DNA from: Branchiostoma belcheri
Lineage: Eukaryota > Chordata > Leptocardii > Amphioxiformes > Branchiostomatidae
NCBI RefSeq assembly: GCF_001625305.1
Contig: NW_017802447.1
Location: 554,780 to 618,779, forward strand
DNA length: 64,000 bases
Direction of reading: 5' to 3'
Below are positions 12,453 to 26,370 of this stretch, piece after piece. How positions within the stretch are numbered: position 1 is the first letter of the stretch; each line of letters starts with the position of its first letter. The position numbers and the translations under genes were made by a program. The notes below the pieces were generated by a model, which worked only from the letters and a program-made list of their open reading frames with translations, was not told where the DNA came from and searched no databases.

Positions 12453-12650
12453 TCTTCTTGCCTTCTTCCTGTCTTCATTCCTTCCTGTCTTCCTTGAATT
12501 TTTCCTTTCTCCATTACTTTCTTTCTTCCTTATTAGTTTCGTTCTTCCTTCTTTTCTCTTTTTCATCTTTCATTCTTCCTTCCTCCCTTCTTTATTGGTT
12601 TATTTCTTTCTTTTTTATCGTCGCTTTCTCTCTTATTTCTTCTTTTCCTA
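12453..12650. repeat. C/T-rich low-complexity tract
   Basis: About 200 bases of almost pure pyrimidine on the plus strand, built from CTTCCTT, TTTCTTTC and similar words. The phenylalanine/serine/leucine-rich open frames across it are a by-product of composition. Confidence 0.85.
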
Positions 12651-13324
12651 ATATGCCAGTATTGCGTTTTTTTTTCAATAATGATAGGTATATTCCTTTT
12701 CCTGTGACCAATATACGTACACTTTTTGATTCCAGACAACAGATGCGTTCTTACAACGTAAACTGCAAGACTCCAGGTTTCGGCTACACATTGACTGCGA
12801 CCTTGAAGTGTGAAGTCTTTGGCCCCTTTCTGCCATCCACACATCGGAGTCGGAACACGCAACGCACGCGGACTGAAGCTCCAAAATGACTCCATGTATA
12901 CATTATGCCAACAGGTACTCGCACGCAAGGATTTCGTCTTGAAAACAAAAACTCGTGATGTCCGTCTTAAGATGGACGCGCGGGGATAAATATGCCATGT
13001 CTTGGGGGCAAACAAGAGAGAACCCAGCGACGCCTGAATACCAGAACTTCTAAATACGTCTGCTTGGGGTTAAAACTGAATAAGTATATCATAGCTGCCT
13101 CATTATATAGTACATCAAAAGCGAAAGTTCACTAGGCGGATCTATTTTTAGGCGCTGTCATCTCGACAGTAGAAAAGTGGTGGTACGAGCCATTTATACT
13201 CGTGACGACACTAACTACGCCTGCGCACAGGCTAACAAACAACTGACACGCACTGGCGATGGATTACATTCTCTGAGGGATGGGAGGTGAACACAAAACT
13301 TTAGTAGCAAGTAGACTTGCACCT

Positions 13325-13458
13325 GCCTCTGTCAGGCTTCAGAGGCGACTGGAATGAGTGGAAATGGGCTCACCTGAGCGACAATCTGTACCCCTTTAGG
13401 CCAATTTCTACTGATCCTCTGGTCTTTCCAGCTGCTTCTCTGAAGCCTGGTAGAGGCT
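13325..13458. mobile_element. Foldback element, TAGCCTC/ACCAGGCT family, copy 3
   Basis: The left end GCCTCTGTCAGGCTTCAGAG pairs with the right end, which closes CTGAAGCCTGGTAGAGGC. The 134-bp element is related to the pair at 4.5-4.9 kb by its ends and by the inner phrases CCAATTTCTACT and TCCAGC. It is noncoding. Confidence 0.75.
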
Positions 13459-15540
13459 AGCCTTCCCAAGGTATGCCAGTAGTTTCCCGTAAATAGTAAC
13501 CATTTACTTGTGTATTATTACAGGTGTGATTCTGAGGAGGAAATGGTCACTGTACTTTTTTGTTACCAAAATAAATTACACATCAAAATCAGACAACCAT
13601 TTTTCAGTTATTTTCATTTCGATCATAAAATTGCAACCGACTACAGCTCCGTTCATATGGCACATCAGTAGACGCAAAAACATACCAGGAGACGCTAAAA
13701 AAAGTGTGTAATTATGGGAGAGGATGCGAGCAGTTGTCCTTTATCGTCTATTGAGTCGTCAGTCAAGTGCACAGTATGCAGACGACAAGTGTATTGAGCG
13801 GGTTCCAGAGTCAACAAACACGGAAGTTTCTCGCTATGGGACAGTCTAACATGAACATGACCGCCAACAGTTACGGGCACCTGGAAGGTGGCAAAGCGAC
13901 GACGATCGGTTGAAGACACGAGAGAAGAAGAGGAAGAAAATGGAAGATAAGTCATGACAGAGGGAACAGGAAAATGTGAATAAGAGAAAAACGAGCGAAA
14001 GGATAAGACATACGGACATGGGAAATACGGACAGAATAAAGGAGGCAATAAGAAATAATATTTTCGTCTTCGTGTCATGTTAGAAAAAAGACCCTCAGCG
14101 AAGAAGCTTAATGCGTGCGTGTCTTTTGCAGAGAATGTCGCTAGTTCAAGTTCAAAATATACCTGGCTTTGATGTATTGTCTTAAACACCCCCTCACACG
14201 GGTGGCACCAAAGTCATTAGCCCCCACACACTAGTAACTGTCGTCACGAAATGCACGTTAATCAGGCAAGCCGTCTGTCGGTAGTGACGTGGCTCTGGAT
14301 CTATGGGGCGACTGGGGGACGCGACAGAGACACGAAATAATAAATAGTTCGAATTCCCGAAGTCCGATACGTGGGAGAAATTATACAGTCTGCATCTAGT
14401 CTTCCACGGCGACAAAGTTCTAAAATGAAACATAACCTAAACATTGAGACAATTTCCAGAATAGCAAGGTATGAATCACAATTTGCTATCTACACACATG
14501 TGAGATAGATTTATTCCAACATGTATGAAACTTATACCTATGTTTCAAATCTTAGCACGCAAACCGCTCGGTTTCTGTTTTAAATATATCTTCACAACGT
14601 TTGAAGTATTAAGTAATGTTTATTTTTGTCCGTACAGAGGGATATAAACATCGTAATCAATTCTACATTTCCGTTTCCTTTGTATACGTTGCTGATTAAC
14701 CAGTTAGGAGTGAGTTAATGAAAAGCATTAACCTAAACACTAGTACAATTTCATAAAAGTGTACAATTCATAGGCGGTATCTTCCTCCACTTCAAACTAA
14801 AATGACATGCTTAATGCTGAATTGGTCAATATCTTAAACTCGAGCATAGCGCCCTGCTCTAGGGAGGCACAGTAAAAGGTATAATTAAAAGGAGGAGTGG
14901 TCCGATCTCTGTCATTCTTGAGAAAGACTGAATGAAGACGAAACCGGTCGAATTCCGTCTCATCGTTGTCATTCTCCCTGGATTAATTTATGAACTAAGA
15001 TTTTGAAGATGAAGATGAAGAGCATAGGTATATCGTTGAAGATGTAAATTGTTCAACAGGTGGGTGATGGTGTTTTTGCACTCACGTGACTATGACGTAG
15101 TTATTGTTCGCCATGTTGGATTATTAAACATGGTGTTTGTCGGGAAAATATAAATTTCTGATTAATGCAGATTTACAGGTCTGACGGCGATTGTGACGTC
15201 ATTGACAAACGATACATAAAACAAGAACGTGTTTGCAATCAGAAAACAGTACGCAATGGAAATATATCACAACGTAGCTGAAGAAAAGCCTGTTATGGAG
15301 GCTACACACAGGCTACTACTCTGTCACATGTTTTTCAGATTCTCGCTACACCTTCTGGCCCGTGTCCGGTACAGGTTTATGGACATCAGCTGTCAATCAT
15401 TCTGACATCAGAGGGAGCCGACATCACAAGTCAAACGACGTGTGTTAGTATCAATCCGGGTGTTTGGATGTCACTATCAGGATGATCATGTCAGGTATAG
15501 CGTTAAACTGACCCAAAGGTATTCTGTCCAACAATGTAAA
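13459..15540. other. Intergenic, no supported gene
   Basis: A purine-rich stretch lies near 13915-14070. The 164-codon minus frame across it (13695-14189) has no recognisable domain and biased composition, so it is not called. Confidence 0.55.
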
Positions 15541-15650
15541 GGGTTGTCAGTTACACATGCCGCCTTTGGTACAGTATACCCGTAGTTTGGTATAGTATAT
15601 ATAGTAAAGTACATGTGTATAGTATAGTACATGTATATTGTACAGTATGT
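15541..15650 (+). repeat. Duplicated segment, copy A
   Basis: This starts GGGTTGTCAGTTACACATGC and runs through CAGTATACCCGTAGTTTGG into a TATAG/TACATG-rich tract. The same order of phrases occurs again at 16761-16868, about 1.2 kb away, in the same orientation. Confidence 0.8.
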
Positions 15651-16760
15651 GACTTGTCACACATGATCATTAACTAAGAGTAGTTGCGCAATAAAGTTTA
15701 ATATGATGGTTAGCTGTTGTTGTCAGTGTCAGTCTTACGTTTTGTTCTGCTCGTTGCAAAGATTCAGTTTTGCTTGAATCGGAATTTTCTATTTAAAAAA
15801 AGCAAGTCTGTGTAATGTCCTTGCTACACTGAAGTAAGATTCTTGGCAAGAGAAGAGACTTGAACGCAACACGAATGAAAACTCCCAAGAACTGGGCTTA
15901 GTCTTCGGAGAGGTTCTACAGTCAAATCTTGATGGATGGGGTGATACTGCAATAACCTGACGTTTAACTCTAAACACTTCTGGCCTACTTGTGAAAAGTA
16001 ACTGTCTTTGTAATCACCCAGTCAGACACAGTGACCCATTTTTAGAACAGGGCCAGGGACATGTTTACAATATTAAATAATGCGGTAGGACAATTGTTGA
16101 TGGAAACTTTCTATATGATGGGGGTTATTCAGGCCCCATTCACAACTGTCAATACAAAAAGTGGTGTTTTCGGCGAAACAAGGGGGTGCTGGTCAGTTAG
16201 GCGTGGGGGGGGGGGCAAGACTGATAATTCTGTATCCTTATAATCGTGTCTTTTGCTAGGTTGTGTTTTACGATTCTTTGGTCTGACAGACTTACATCTG
16301 CCTTAATGCCGCGTTATACCTAAATTTTAGATGGTGTAGAAAAGTTTAGATTGTTATGTTCTATTTTTTTTTTTACCATTTCACATAGAAACAGTTTGCT
16401 TTTCGCGACCGACAAAATCCATATCCCACGTCTGTAGATGCAATGACCGTTGGACCAGTACACGGAGAAAAACGTCCCCAAAACGTCACAAAAATATTCT
16501 CGGCAACAGTGCTTTTACAGGCTGATGAAGGAAATATCCATAATGGCGACGCGGACGGGACGTGTGATATCTCTCAGACCGGCGCGTCTTTAATTCTCTT
16601 CCCATCTTAAGCCTTTTAAACCGCGACTGCCTTACGTCAATCAATGTGATAGGGCCACATGAATGTGATTATTTGTTTAACGGCCTGCTACTTTTACTAT
16701 TTGTCATCTGTCTTTTTGTCTTCCGTGCATCAGTCTGACAAGCTGTGTTGGGAACACAGA

Positions 16761-16868
16761 GGGTTGTCAGTTACATATGCCTATGTACAGTATACCCGTA
16801 GTTTGGTATAGTTATATAGTATAGTACATGTGTATAGTATATAGTATAGTATAGTACATGTGTATACT
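16761..16868 (+). repeat. Duplicated segment, copy B
   Basis: Direct copy of 15541-15650, with a short deletion after GTTACATATGC and a different number of TATAGTA units. The flanks also partly match (an ACA..GAGGG-type lead-in and AAAGTTTAAT after). The TATAGTA core is prone to length change. Confidence 0.8.
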
Positions 16869-19800
16869 GTACGCAAAAGTTTAATCTCATTGGTCCAGGG
16901 GAAGAAAGATGAAAACTTTGTGATGCAGTCCACCCTGTACCAGTACCAAACAATGATACCTTAGTGTCTGTCTCTCGATCATATGTTGTACTACGGTCCA
17001 GGTGGGACATCATGGTTCTAGGGCTCTTTATGCAAATGTATGCAAATTAAGTAAACGTGCGATAACTTGCAAATGAAGCTGCATAACTTGAGTTAAGCTT
17101 GTCCAAATGACGCCAAACTTTGAGAAAGCCACAAGTAGCAGCAGATCTAGATGTGGCGAGGCCAGGTGTAAGAAAATAATGGTGATCGCTGCATTTGATT
17201 CTACCCTGCCACCTCATATCTTTCCGGTCTGTTTCTTGGCGCGATAGAAATGTGCCTTGAATCTGCCGAGTGTTAATTGGATGATAGTTTTGTCTTGATT
17301 GGCAGCTCCACAGACGATACGACGAAATCAAAGACACAGCAAAATGTTTATTTTGAAGCAAATTTCTATCCGGCAACTTCGGCAAAGCAGCGGCCTGCAG
17401 TGAGAATGCTGCTAGAAAAGAAGACAAGTCGACGACATACACTCAAGGACAGTCACAACAAGAATTGTTTATTCTAAACAAAACTTTCATCTGGGGACTT
17501 CGAAGGCAAAACACGTCGCGAGAAACCGTATCCGAAAAGAATCGCGGTAAAATTTGAAGATTAAAGCAGAATGTGTGCCTCCAATTATTCTCTAATCTCG
17601 CGCTAATCCGTAAATGAAGGCGGGAGGTTTCGGTGTGTGAGCAGGGCACGGTGTACCTTGTTGGGCCCGTCCCTCAAACAGGTTCCTACCGGACCCGGCC
17701 ATCGGCAAGGCTGTCATGATAACGCCGCCGTATCTGAGGGGATCGACACGTCAGAGCTGATACGGCGCACATGTTCGACCCTCGGCACCGTTTGTAGTCT
17801 AGTACACAGACTTCTAGGGCAAACCAAAGGACTCGACATTCATCTCCAAGCAGATATTGGGGCGGGAAATTGTAACGTTTTCTGATGGCCCCCTTTGTCA
17901 GTGATGCGCAACCATACCTAAATCATGGGATAGGTACGTGTCACAAAAACGGAGCAGCCAGAAAAACAACATTTTTTTTCCATCCCAACATCTGTTCGGG
18001 TATTCCTAAGTCTATTCCATTCATATGGAAGTTTGCTGTGCTATTCAGTAGGCTTTTATAACAACAACGTCGGAACCCTAGAATAGTTCCTAGCTACAAT
18101 TGCCTTCTCCAGTGCCTTTGGCCTTTCTCAACCCTCACAACCTTGACCGCAGTGCCTGCCGATACCGTACAATTGGAGTACACGCCTAGAGGAAGTACTT
18201 TAAAGTAGCTTAAGATGGGAACAAAACAAGTCCTTGTCGACCTTGGTAGATGCCTGAGGACGCCAGACGAACGTCCTGAAAGCAACAATAAGAATTCTTT
18301 CAACATTTTGAGACAGACGCCCGGGAGAACCCAATGTGCCGTAGTGACGTTTTGTTGCTGGTCTTTAGGCACGCGACGAGAATGTACATTAGTAATCTTT
18401 ACTTGTAGGGGATTTGGATAATATTTTGTCTGTTTGTGCGCTCTTAATAAAGAATAATATCACGCAAATATGATACATGTACGTTGTTGTGCTCAAGTTG
18501 TGCATATTATTACTAGTATTATTATTATTGCAGGCGTGAACAATACCTGAGAGGGGCAAATAGCTCAAACGATGTACGGCAGATTTTTCACAAAGTGATG
18601 ATATATTGCAAAAACAAAAAAATTCCATCCAGGGTGATGACGGTCACATATCTATCCGCCAAATTTCTGGCATTTCTTGGTGAGTCTGAAAAACCTCTGA
18701 AATATCCCCCAGCAATGGGTGATGAGAGGCAGCATTCTACAGTACATGTACTACGTAATATCTGACTTTTAGAAAACTTGCCTCTTGCCCCATGCACAAA
18801 GTTCAGTGTGTGTTCGAAGGGCTGTAGAAAAGGAGATGGGCACCGTCCTATACATCTAAGAATGAGGGAAGGAGTTAGCCTTACATCTTCATATTTTAGC
18901 CTTATATGTAACTTTCATTTATTGATATGATAGGCTAGGACGTATCGTACATGTTGACTGAAATAGTGTGAACGGTTGATGAGCTGAAAGCCGCGGGTAA
19001 GTTCCGATAGGAAAGAACCACATGACATGCCAAAAAGAATGGAGAGAAAATGGTCACGAAGTCAGGAAAGGGTTAGTAGTAGCATCAGAGCAAAGGGGTG
19101 AGGCAACTGACATGTCATACAGTCCACGCTGTTTCGCCCCTGAACTTGATAATGGATGCATTTCCGACGTGTACTTCTCCTGGAGAGGTGGGATTAGCCG
19201 AACTGACGTGCCGTGTGAAAACTCCTTTGTGCTTCGCGTGGGCAGTCGACAGGCGTCACCGCATCTGAATGGTTCACGGTCACAGCCAAACGCTACTGCA
19301 CGATTTCTGCATGGCGCGAAGATAACAGCGCGATAAAAGGAGTGTTGACAAGGCCGTGGCCGCCGAGCGTGGTGCTTTGTCGGCCGTTGATAGTCTTCCG
19401 TTTGTGGAGAATGGAATATATACATCGGTTATAGACTACGTGGGCAATGATTTATCTGTGTAAGTATATTGTGTGGAATCTTAGTCACATCCTGACTTGT
19501 GTGTAAGTATTACAGGCAGTTTTTGTGTGTTACAGAAGGCGGGACATATCTGTTCAGCGCTTTCATTTCATCAACATGCGCCCTTTTCCGGCACTCTTCA
19601 TATATACTGTCACTCTTTCAATTTTGTCATAAACCATGATATCATGTTTCAATACCAACAATCACCCACTAGCAAAGAAAGACCCACGAAGGAAAACTTG
19701 GTCGAGACAGGTGGTAATTTCCAAGCAGATGTTAGAAAGGGGTTGTACGGTCATGTGCGGCGGTTTGCGTGTTTTTGCACCGCTTCAAACGTACCTACGT

Positions 19801-22800
19801 CTCCTCTATGAGACAGAACTGAGTTTCAGGCACAAAAACGCGGCACAGAACAACGCAGAATGTGCGTAACCTCGGCTTGAAGACTACGAGACGGTACCAC
19901 CACACAGTACTACACATACAGGTGGGAGCCGAGCGTGCGTCCTTTGTTTCAGTGTCAGCCATGATTGACGACGTGGACAAGTGTATACCAGCCACCTGAA
20001 AGGTGTGAAAACACGGCCTGCGTTCTTTCACCGTGTCTCCCTCACAGGGTAAACCGGACTTGAAAACATTGCAGACGTACCTTCTCCTTTATCCGACTTG
20101 TTAGGAAAACAGGGAGGGAGAAAAGCCCGGCACGTGGCGTGTTACCGGCGAGACATACCTCAGGTAAAAGGTGTTGAGAGTAAATCGGCTGAGATGTGTG
20201 AGCTGTTACGTAACGGCCAATGACAACAATGTATTTTGTTGTGGAATCAGGATAATATCAGATTTGAATAATTTTTATGGAACTAGCTTTCAGCTCGAGT
20301 TCTTTCTTCTCGGTTTACATTTTCTTCAACAAGTATAGGTTTATCCGTTTATCGTTGTACTTCTCTTCATTCATGTCTAAATGTCATCCAGAACAGTTAT
20401 TATTCTAACACTATTTTCAGTCGGTATGTCCATCATTTAAGTTAAGAGTTATTCTTTTTCCTGTACAACAGTCATCCTCTACAGAGGTGAAGCATGATGG
20501 TTTGTCATTAACCTGTGGCGTATCGTATGATCTTCGAATTTGTCCTGCAGTAATGTTATACTTCATAAAACAGAATCACCTACATAGGTACACACACCAG
20601 GGCAAGTCTAATTGATCCCATCATGATCAGTTTTCTAAAGCCACGCTGTAACATGTGAAGCTGTCACAATGTTCTGACGAATGCCAAGGCCGTAGACCCC
20701 GCGCGGACGCGGTTACAGCGGTGTCGTGGCTCCACAAACAGGTGCCTGCGGTGGAACCAGTCCGGCGGCACGTACGGAGACCTGGCCCGGTGTCGGGCGG
20801 CTGTCAGGGCCGGCACGTGAGACAACATCAAAGCGGCCAGCCCGCTGAAAGTCCGCCACCCCTGTTAAACTCACACTACGACAGACACGTTCTGAACACC
20901 ACCTATACCTCTGCAGCATGCGCTGGTGACAGATCGTATTAGGGACGGAAAAATAGTGTCATTGTCTATTAGTCTGACGCACGGAACTGGTTGTCTTCTG
21001 TCTCTTTTCTTGTATAAACGCTTGTCTGTGTGAGCTTGGCAGGTACAGCAGTTTTTGCAGTCACTCCATTTAGGTAATCTCTCTTAAATATGGTGACAAT
21101 ACAAACCTAGATAAAGATCAAGACATGGAAATTGAATTGTATATTCATGCTCAATTAGGCATGTACTTGTAAGTGATATACCTAAGACATTAAGAACAAG
21201 CACAAACTGAAGATATGATATAACCGTATAATTACAAATATGAAGATATGATGGAACCACATAATTACAACTATCTGGGCGTGACAGTCACGAACGCGAC
21301 CTATGATAACCCCAGTTCCTTTGATCTCACATGACGTCATCCTTGGCATACAAGAAGGCTTTGTTATTGTTCGTTCACCACCTTTTGATCCATCTTTCAA
21401 CTTCAACTTCTTACCGTATAATTGCCTTCAAAGCCCGTGGTTAGGTCAACACTCGTCAAGACAGCTGTTTGTTCGACGGCCAAAGACTGTTTGATACGCC
21501 AATTCATGCGCTCAAAAGTGACTGACTCGGTTGATAACGGAACGAGTAGAAAATAATATACGCTTCATGATTGCTGTGTGGTTCATTCATAGTTGATGTC
21601 TATAGACAATGCCTGCAACTACAGCATCTGACCATTGAAAGAGGACTGCATGAAGTTAACGTTCCGGTACGTGTGATTAGAAGAAACACGAACCTGCCAA
21701 CTATTGTACTTTTTTTCTGGCAAAAGAACATGAATCATTCTGTTCTTTCTTTTAGCTACTGTGACGCATATAAATCGGCGGTTTTGATACATGCATGTCA
21801 CGGGCATATCCTCTCACAAACTCTCCTCTTGTCTTCTGACATGTCTTGCTAAGGTTTGATTGGGCATGTGTCCAAAAAGTACTGCATCACTAGTCGTAAG
21901 GGGGCGAAAAGTCAAGAAGCCGACAGACGCTACAAACAGGTGCAAGGCATACAAAAGCCCCACACTATAAATCCGATTCAAAATGTTTATCAAATTCGTC
22001 ATCTCTCTATCTACTACTGACTTTCCCATTGTCTGTGTTGGTCAGGTTTCATTCCTTCCCCCTTTGCTGAAACAACGTTTCCACTCAGAAAGTTGTCGTC
22101 CTTCATTCTCCATTGAAGTCAATGTATCACCAAGACCCCGCACCCCTCTGAAAAAAATGCTGCTGATTGGAGTATCCTGACCTCACCCTTCCGTACGTCA
22201 ACGTTACGTAACTCTCAACAGCGGATTTGCAGCAAATGAGACTTGAATAAATAAACGTACCAGTGTGTAGGCGTGATTTTAATTTTCACAAAAAGCAGGA
22301 ACGACTGACAAAGGGGGTTTAAAGCCCCCTGGCAAATCAGCACACAGTGCGCGGTATTGTGCGCGAGTATATGAAGTGGGTAACAACTGAACAAAATAAG
22401 GTGTCGCATCCGGTGTTACCCAGCGCACACCTTTGTGGTGCCTTAGCGCTCGGGGTTTCGAGACCAAATATTTGCTGTGGGTAAATGTTAGAGGTCATTC
22501 TGAGGGCATAACTTGCTTTCATGTCAATGATTAGGGTTTGAAAAAGTGGCAAGCCAAACAATTTGACTGTAAAGTTTCGTACGAGTACACTATTACCACT
22601 ATTACTACACATTCGACGTCGCGTAGGATGTTCAGCGTGATTATATGTAACGTTGTAACAGAACTGACAGTGGAAAAAGGATCTACGAAACCTCACGACA
22701 GCTGAATTTTGGGCGACCCGTCGGACTGTCCCAAGAATGTACTAGTATCAATGTTCTGTCGCAAATCTAGCGTACGACGAATGCAAGAGGATCCCTGACT

Positions 22801-25800
22801 AAAACAGCAATGGAAGCTAGTTCATCATTACATAAACCAATGTTCTCGCGACTCCCATAGAGTTAACGTGTATATTGTCTGAGGCTTCCGACTTTGATAG
22901 TCCGTTGATTGAGAGACTTTCACGGTGTGCAAACTTTTCTGGAGGTCACAGTCAGACGGTTACCGCCCACGTGTTCAGCAGTGCGTCTGAACTCCACGCA
23001 CCAAGCCACGAGAACGTGTCGTCTGCAGTTTCAGCTGACAGGTCAAGACTGATGGACGTCTGGCCAAGTTCAGGGTCAACAGGGCATGCTGGTACTTCAC
23101 ACCGATGACCTCTATCCTTCCGGAAGGTCAAATACCTCTTTCAAGATCATGTATTTTAGTTTCGTAACTCATGATCTACAAAACCGCCAAATAAACCTGT
23201 AGCTAGAGGGACTAGAAGAAATGGCTGACAGAAAAATACAACATCCTGAGCGCCAAACCAACCGTTGAATTGAAACGGACTTGAAAGATTTGTTACCATC
23301 TCGTGAGGAGAGCCACCGACAGGGTGAAGTTCAGGTTTAGGGAGAGGTCATGTATCAATTAAACCTGGCACAAGTGTCTTGGCCGAGATTTATTTGCAAT
23401 GGTCTTGATTTTCCTCACCCAGTCGGTAAATGCACTTTTGCGTGAGAGCAGGGTGTAAGTTTGAAGACCGTGCCAGGCTCCCAGGACCTTAAATCTACGT
23501 CCTGTAAAATAAGAAATGTGTGCACAAATCACAGTAAACCCGGAGGAGTAGATAAGGCTATATCAGGGGATATAGTCGGTATTAGCAGGGGACCAAAAGT
23601 ATTGTTTGATACAAGTATTGTTTGAAACCTACTTTTGTGGCCCACTACTCATGGTTTCCAAACTAACTGTGTTGCTTTCTCTTTCTCTCGCATCACATTC
23701 AAGACTTTGATTTTCTTAAACTCTTGCCTAATAAAAGTTCACGAGCCTTCCGCAAAGTACTGGGAGACAGAGCCGTCCCCCAAATATTAATACGAGTATC
23801 ACCACCTTCCCTTCTAAATACGTTACCATGTACACCACCTGTCGACCCTCTTTTGAACTTTCTAACTCTATTCTCCCTCTTATAACATAACCATTATATA
23901 GACTGTAGCTCTTTGTACTGAGTACGCCCTTTCACCACCCGTGGGAACACCCCCCACCGCGGGCTATCTCCTCATAGACCCAGTTTCTTCACCAGTTATC
24001 AAAAAACCTGCCTAGTTCCGGACACGATTGTTCCGATTGTCCTTAATCGTCGCGGTCGTATCTCCTTAATAGTCTTAAGACTGAATCAAAGGTGACGTCG
24101 GGAATGAAACCTTATCCTCTACGACACCGATTAGAGAAAGCGTCCCTCCTCCCCCACGTGGTCGGCGGGGACCCGCACCTGCATCCGACAAAACCTGGGC
24201 GGCAGGCCGGAGAACAAAGGCTCTGTCCGCCCCTCCTTTTGTCCCGTTGTTTCCCCAACAGATATTTTAAGATGTGGGTAACCGGAGGTTCGCAGAGGAA
24301 AGGAAACAGGTACTCGGGACAACACAGTGCTTGTCTGTGGTCGACGGGAAGGTTTACACATCAATACAGGTAAACAGACCTCCCTGCCGAGGCGCGTGTT
24401 TGCAAACACGTTTTAAAACATCCACGTGCCACAACCCAGTAGACTTCAACTGGGAAAAGGGGTGGGGTTAGGAGGTGATACTTCAGTCTAGAACGGCATG
24501 CATCATTTTGGGTTCGTGTTTGTTCATCTAAGGACGTTTTACTTGGTTCATCCACCCGTTACACGTATACATAAATATGATGTTTCCGGTGTTTTTATTG
24601 GCAATAAAAATGCTAGTGCTAATCTGTAAGTAAGTACATGGAGAAGAGATATTGCGATTTAGGAAAAATGCGAAAGGAAATTTTATAAATACACAGCCTT
24701 CAAAGCACGATTTTGCAGTTATCAAGGACATTCCTTGCAGTTACCATTCGCAGATGCCACAAACCAAGCGCCGTAGTCCAAACGGCTTGGTCCTGAGTTC
24801 GGCCCATCCTCGTTCAAATTCTCACGACGGTTTGATCCAGCCAGCTCATGGGTACGCTTTCAAAACATCCATCGCAAACAGTAAAATTAGAACGTTTAAC
24901 CACTTTGCAAGTAGTTTCGCATACCCACTCTAGAGAGGGATCTTTTTCCTCATGCGAGTTACAGCGATCCCTTCCATCCACACTCAATGTTTTCCGTACC
25001 AGGTCGAGTAATGCAGCTCTAGAGGACCGACACAGCTGATTTTAGGATCAGCCTTTGTCTGCACCAGCTCGCACTTGTCCGCTTGATAGCCCGAGTGAAG
25101 TGTTTGTTTGCTAGCGGCATTCACTGTCAGACGAATACAGGAGTATCAAAGTTTCAGGTCCGTTGTTCTACCTTCTTTCTCGGGGTGACCCTGGGATAAA
25201 GGAGTCGCCTTTGATCTTGTGCTTGTCAAAGGGGGGAGCATTGCTTCTACCTCTCGGATACAATTGTACATGTTTTCCTTGGTGTGGGGTGGGAAAGACC
25301 TCGGTACTTGTGAAAACCATAGGTGTTAGTCGAACAGGTGTGTCTGACATGTCTGTAAACCTTACACTTGAACTGAAGGCGACAGGCGCCCCGGACGTGA
25401 TGGTATGCCAGCGATTCTTCTGTGCTGTTATTTTTTTCAAGCGTTACGCTTTCTTTGGTGGGGAATATTGTGATAAACAACAGAGGGAAGAGGCGAATGA
25501 AAGACCTGAGGTGTTTAGCGCGCCCTTGGGGTGCGGAGGGTCCCTCTTTAGGCTTTGGACCACCAACATCTACAATTGTTGTTGGGGTAGAGATATTGAA
25601 AAGGGACAAACACTTTTGAACCACGGAAAGTATCGTGCATACCGACAAACAGTCGTGATTTGCAAACAGCGCCGGCGTAGTGTGCTAGCTTATGGGGGAT
25701 AAACAAGGTCTTTTGGAAGACAGAAATTACCAACTTTTGCAACTGTTTAGGACACAGAAAACTGTAGCTTGCCTAAGTCAGCAGATGTGGACACAACACA

Positions 25801-26340
25801 ATACTTTGCTTTCGACGTACTGGCAATCGTGCAGGGGGCATATATACATTCTGTAACAATTATAACCAAATCTAAACTTAACGATTTGACAGAAGACAGT
25901 AAAGCAGCTGAGGCTGACATAACTCAAAAGCGACTTCTAGCATCCACAAGAGGCATCACAACAACGGAGGGCGTCAAAACATTGCAATACACAAGCGCCC
26001 TCTTGTGAACATATTTCACATTGCAAGAACCGGAAGAAAGATAAAGCACAAGAAAACCTCGTTATCTGTAAAAACAAAAGAAGCAAACACCACAATTATA
26101 GTAGCACCGGATCACAATTTTCAGTGCACACACCAGAAAGATCTAAGAAGTTTCTTGCAACGCAGTTACGCCGCAATAAGTGTTCTTATCAAATTGCTCC
26201 AAAATTGTGGTTCTCTGCCGAATATGAGCTATTACAAACTCTAGTTACAATTCTCGTCTGCAATTTAATTTCAGCTATCGTCAGTTATGAAAGTGTACAC
26301 AAAAGATCAAACTGTGTCAAGTTACCGTAAGACATAAGGA
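16869..26340. other. Long intergenic stretch, no supported gene
   Basis: About 9.5 kb of AT-rich DNA with GC-rich islands near 17640-17800, 20690-20860 and 24150-24350. TCCAAGCAGA occurs at 17845-17854 and 19720-19729. The largest open frames (179 codons plus at 25163-25702; 133 codons minus at 25247-25648) overlap each other on opposite strands and show no domain. A cysteine-containing frame in the 20.7-kb island is listed as a finding but not called as a gene. Confidence 0.5.
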
Positions 26341-26370
26341 AGTGACCCAAAACAAACATTTGAAACTTAC

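Noticed and set aside
12440..13015. 149- and 150-codon frames on both strands
   Set aside because: They arise from the C/T-rich tract. A hydrophobic Phe/Ser/Leu translation there is a composition effect, not a membrane protein.
13695..14189. 164-codon minus frame
   Set aside because: Lies over a purine-rich tract, has no recognisable motif and no exon borders.
25163..25702. 179-codon plus frame, with a 133-codon minus frame overlapping
   Set aside because: No domain, no promoter or splice context, and open frames on both strands at once; likely chance in a GC-richer patch.
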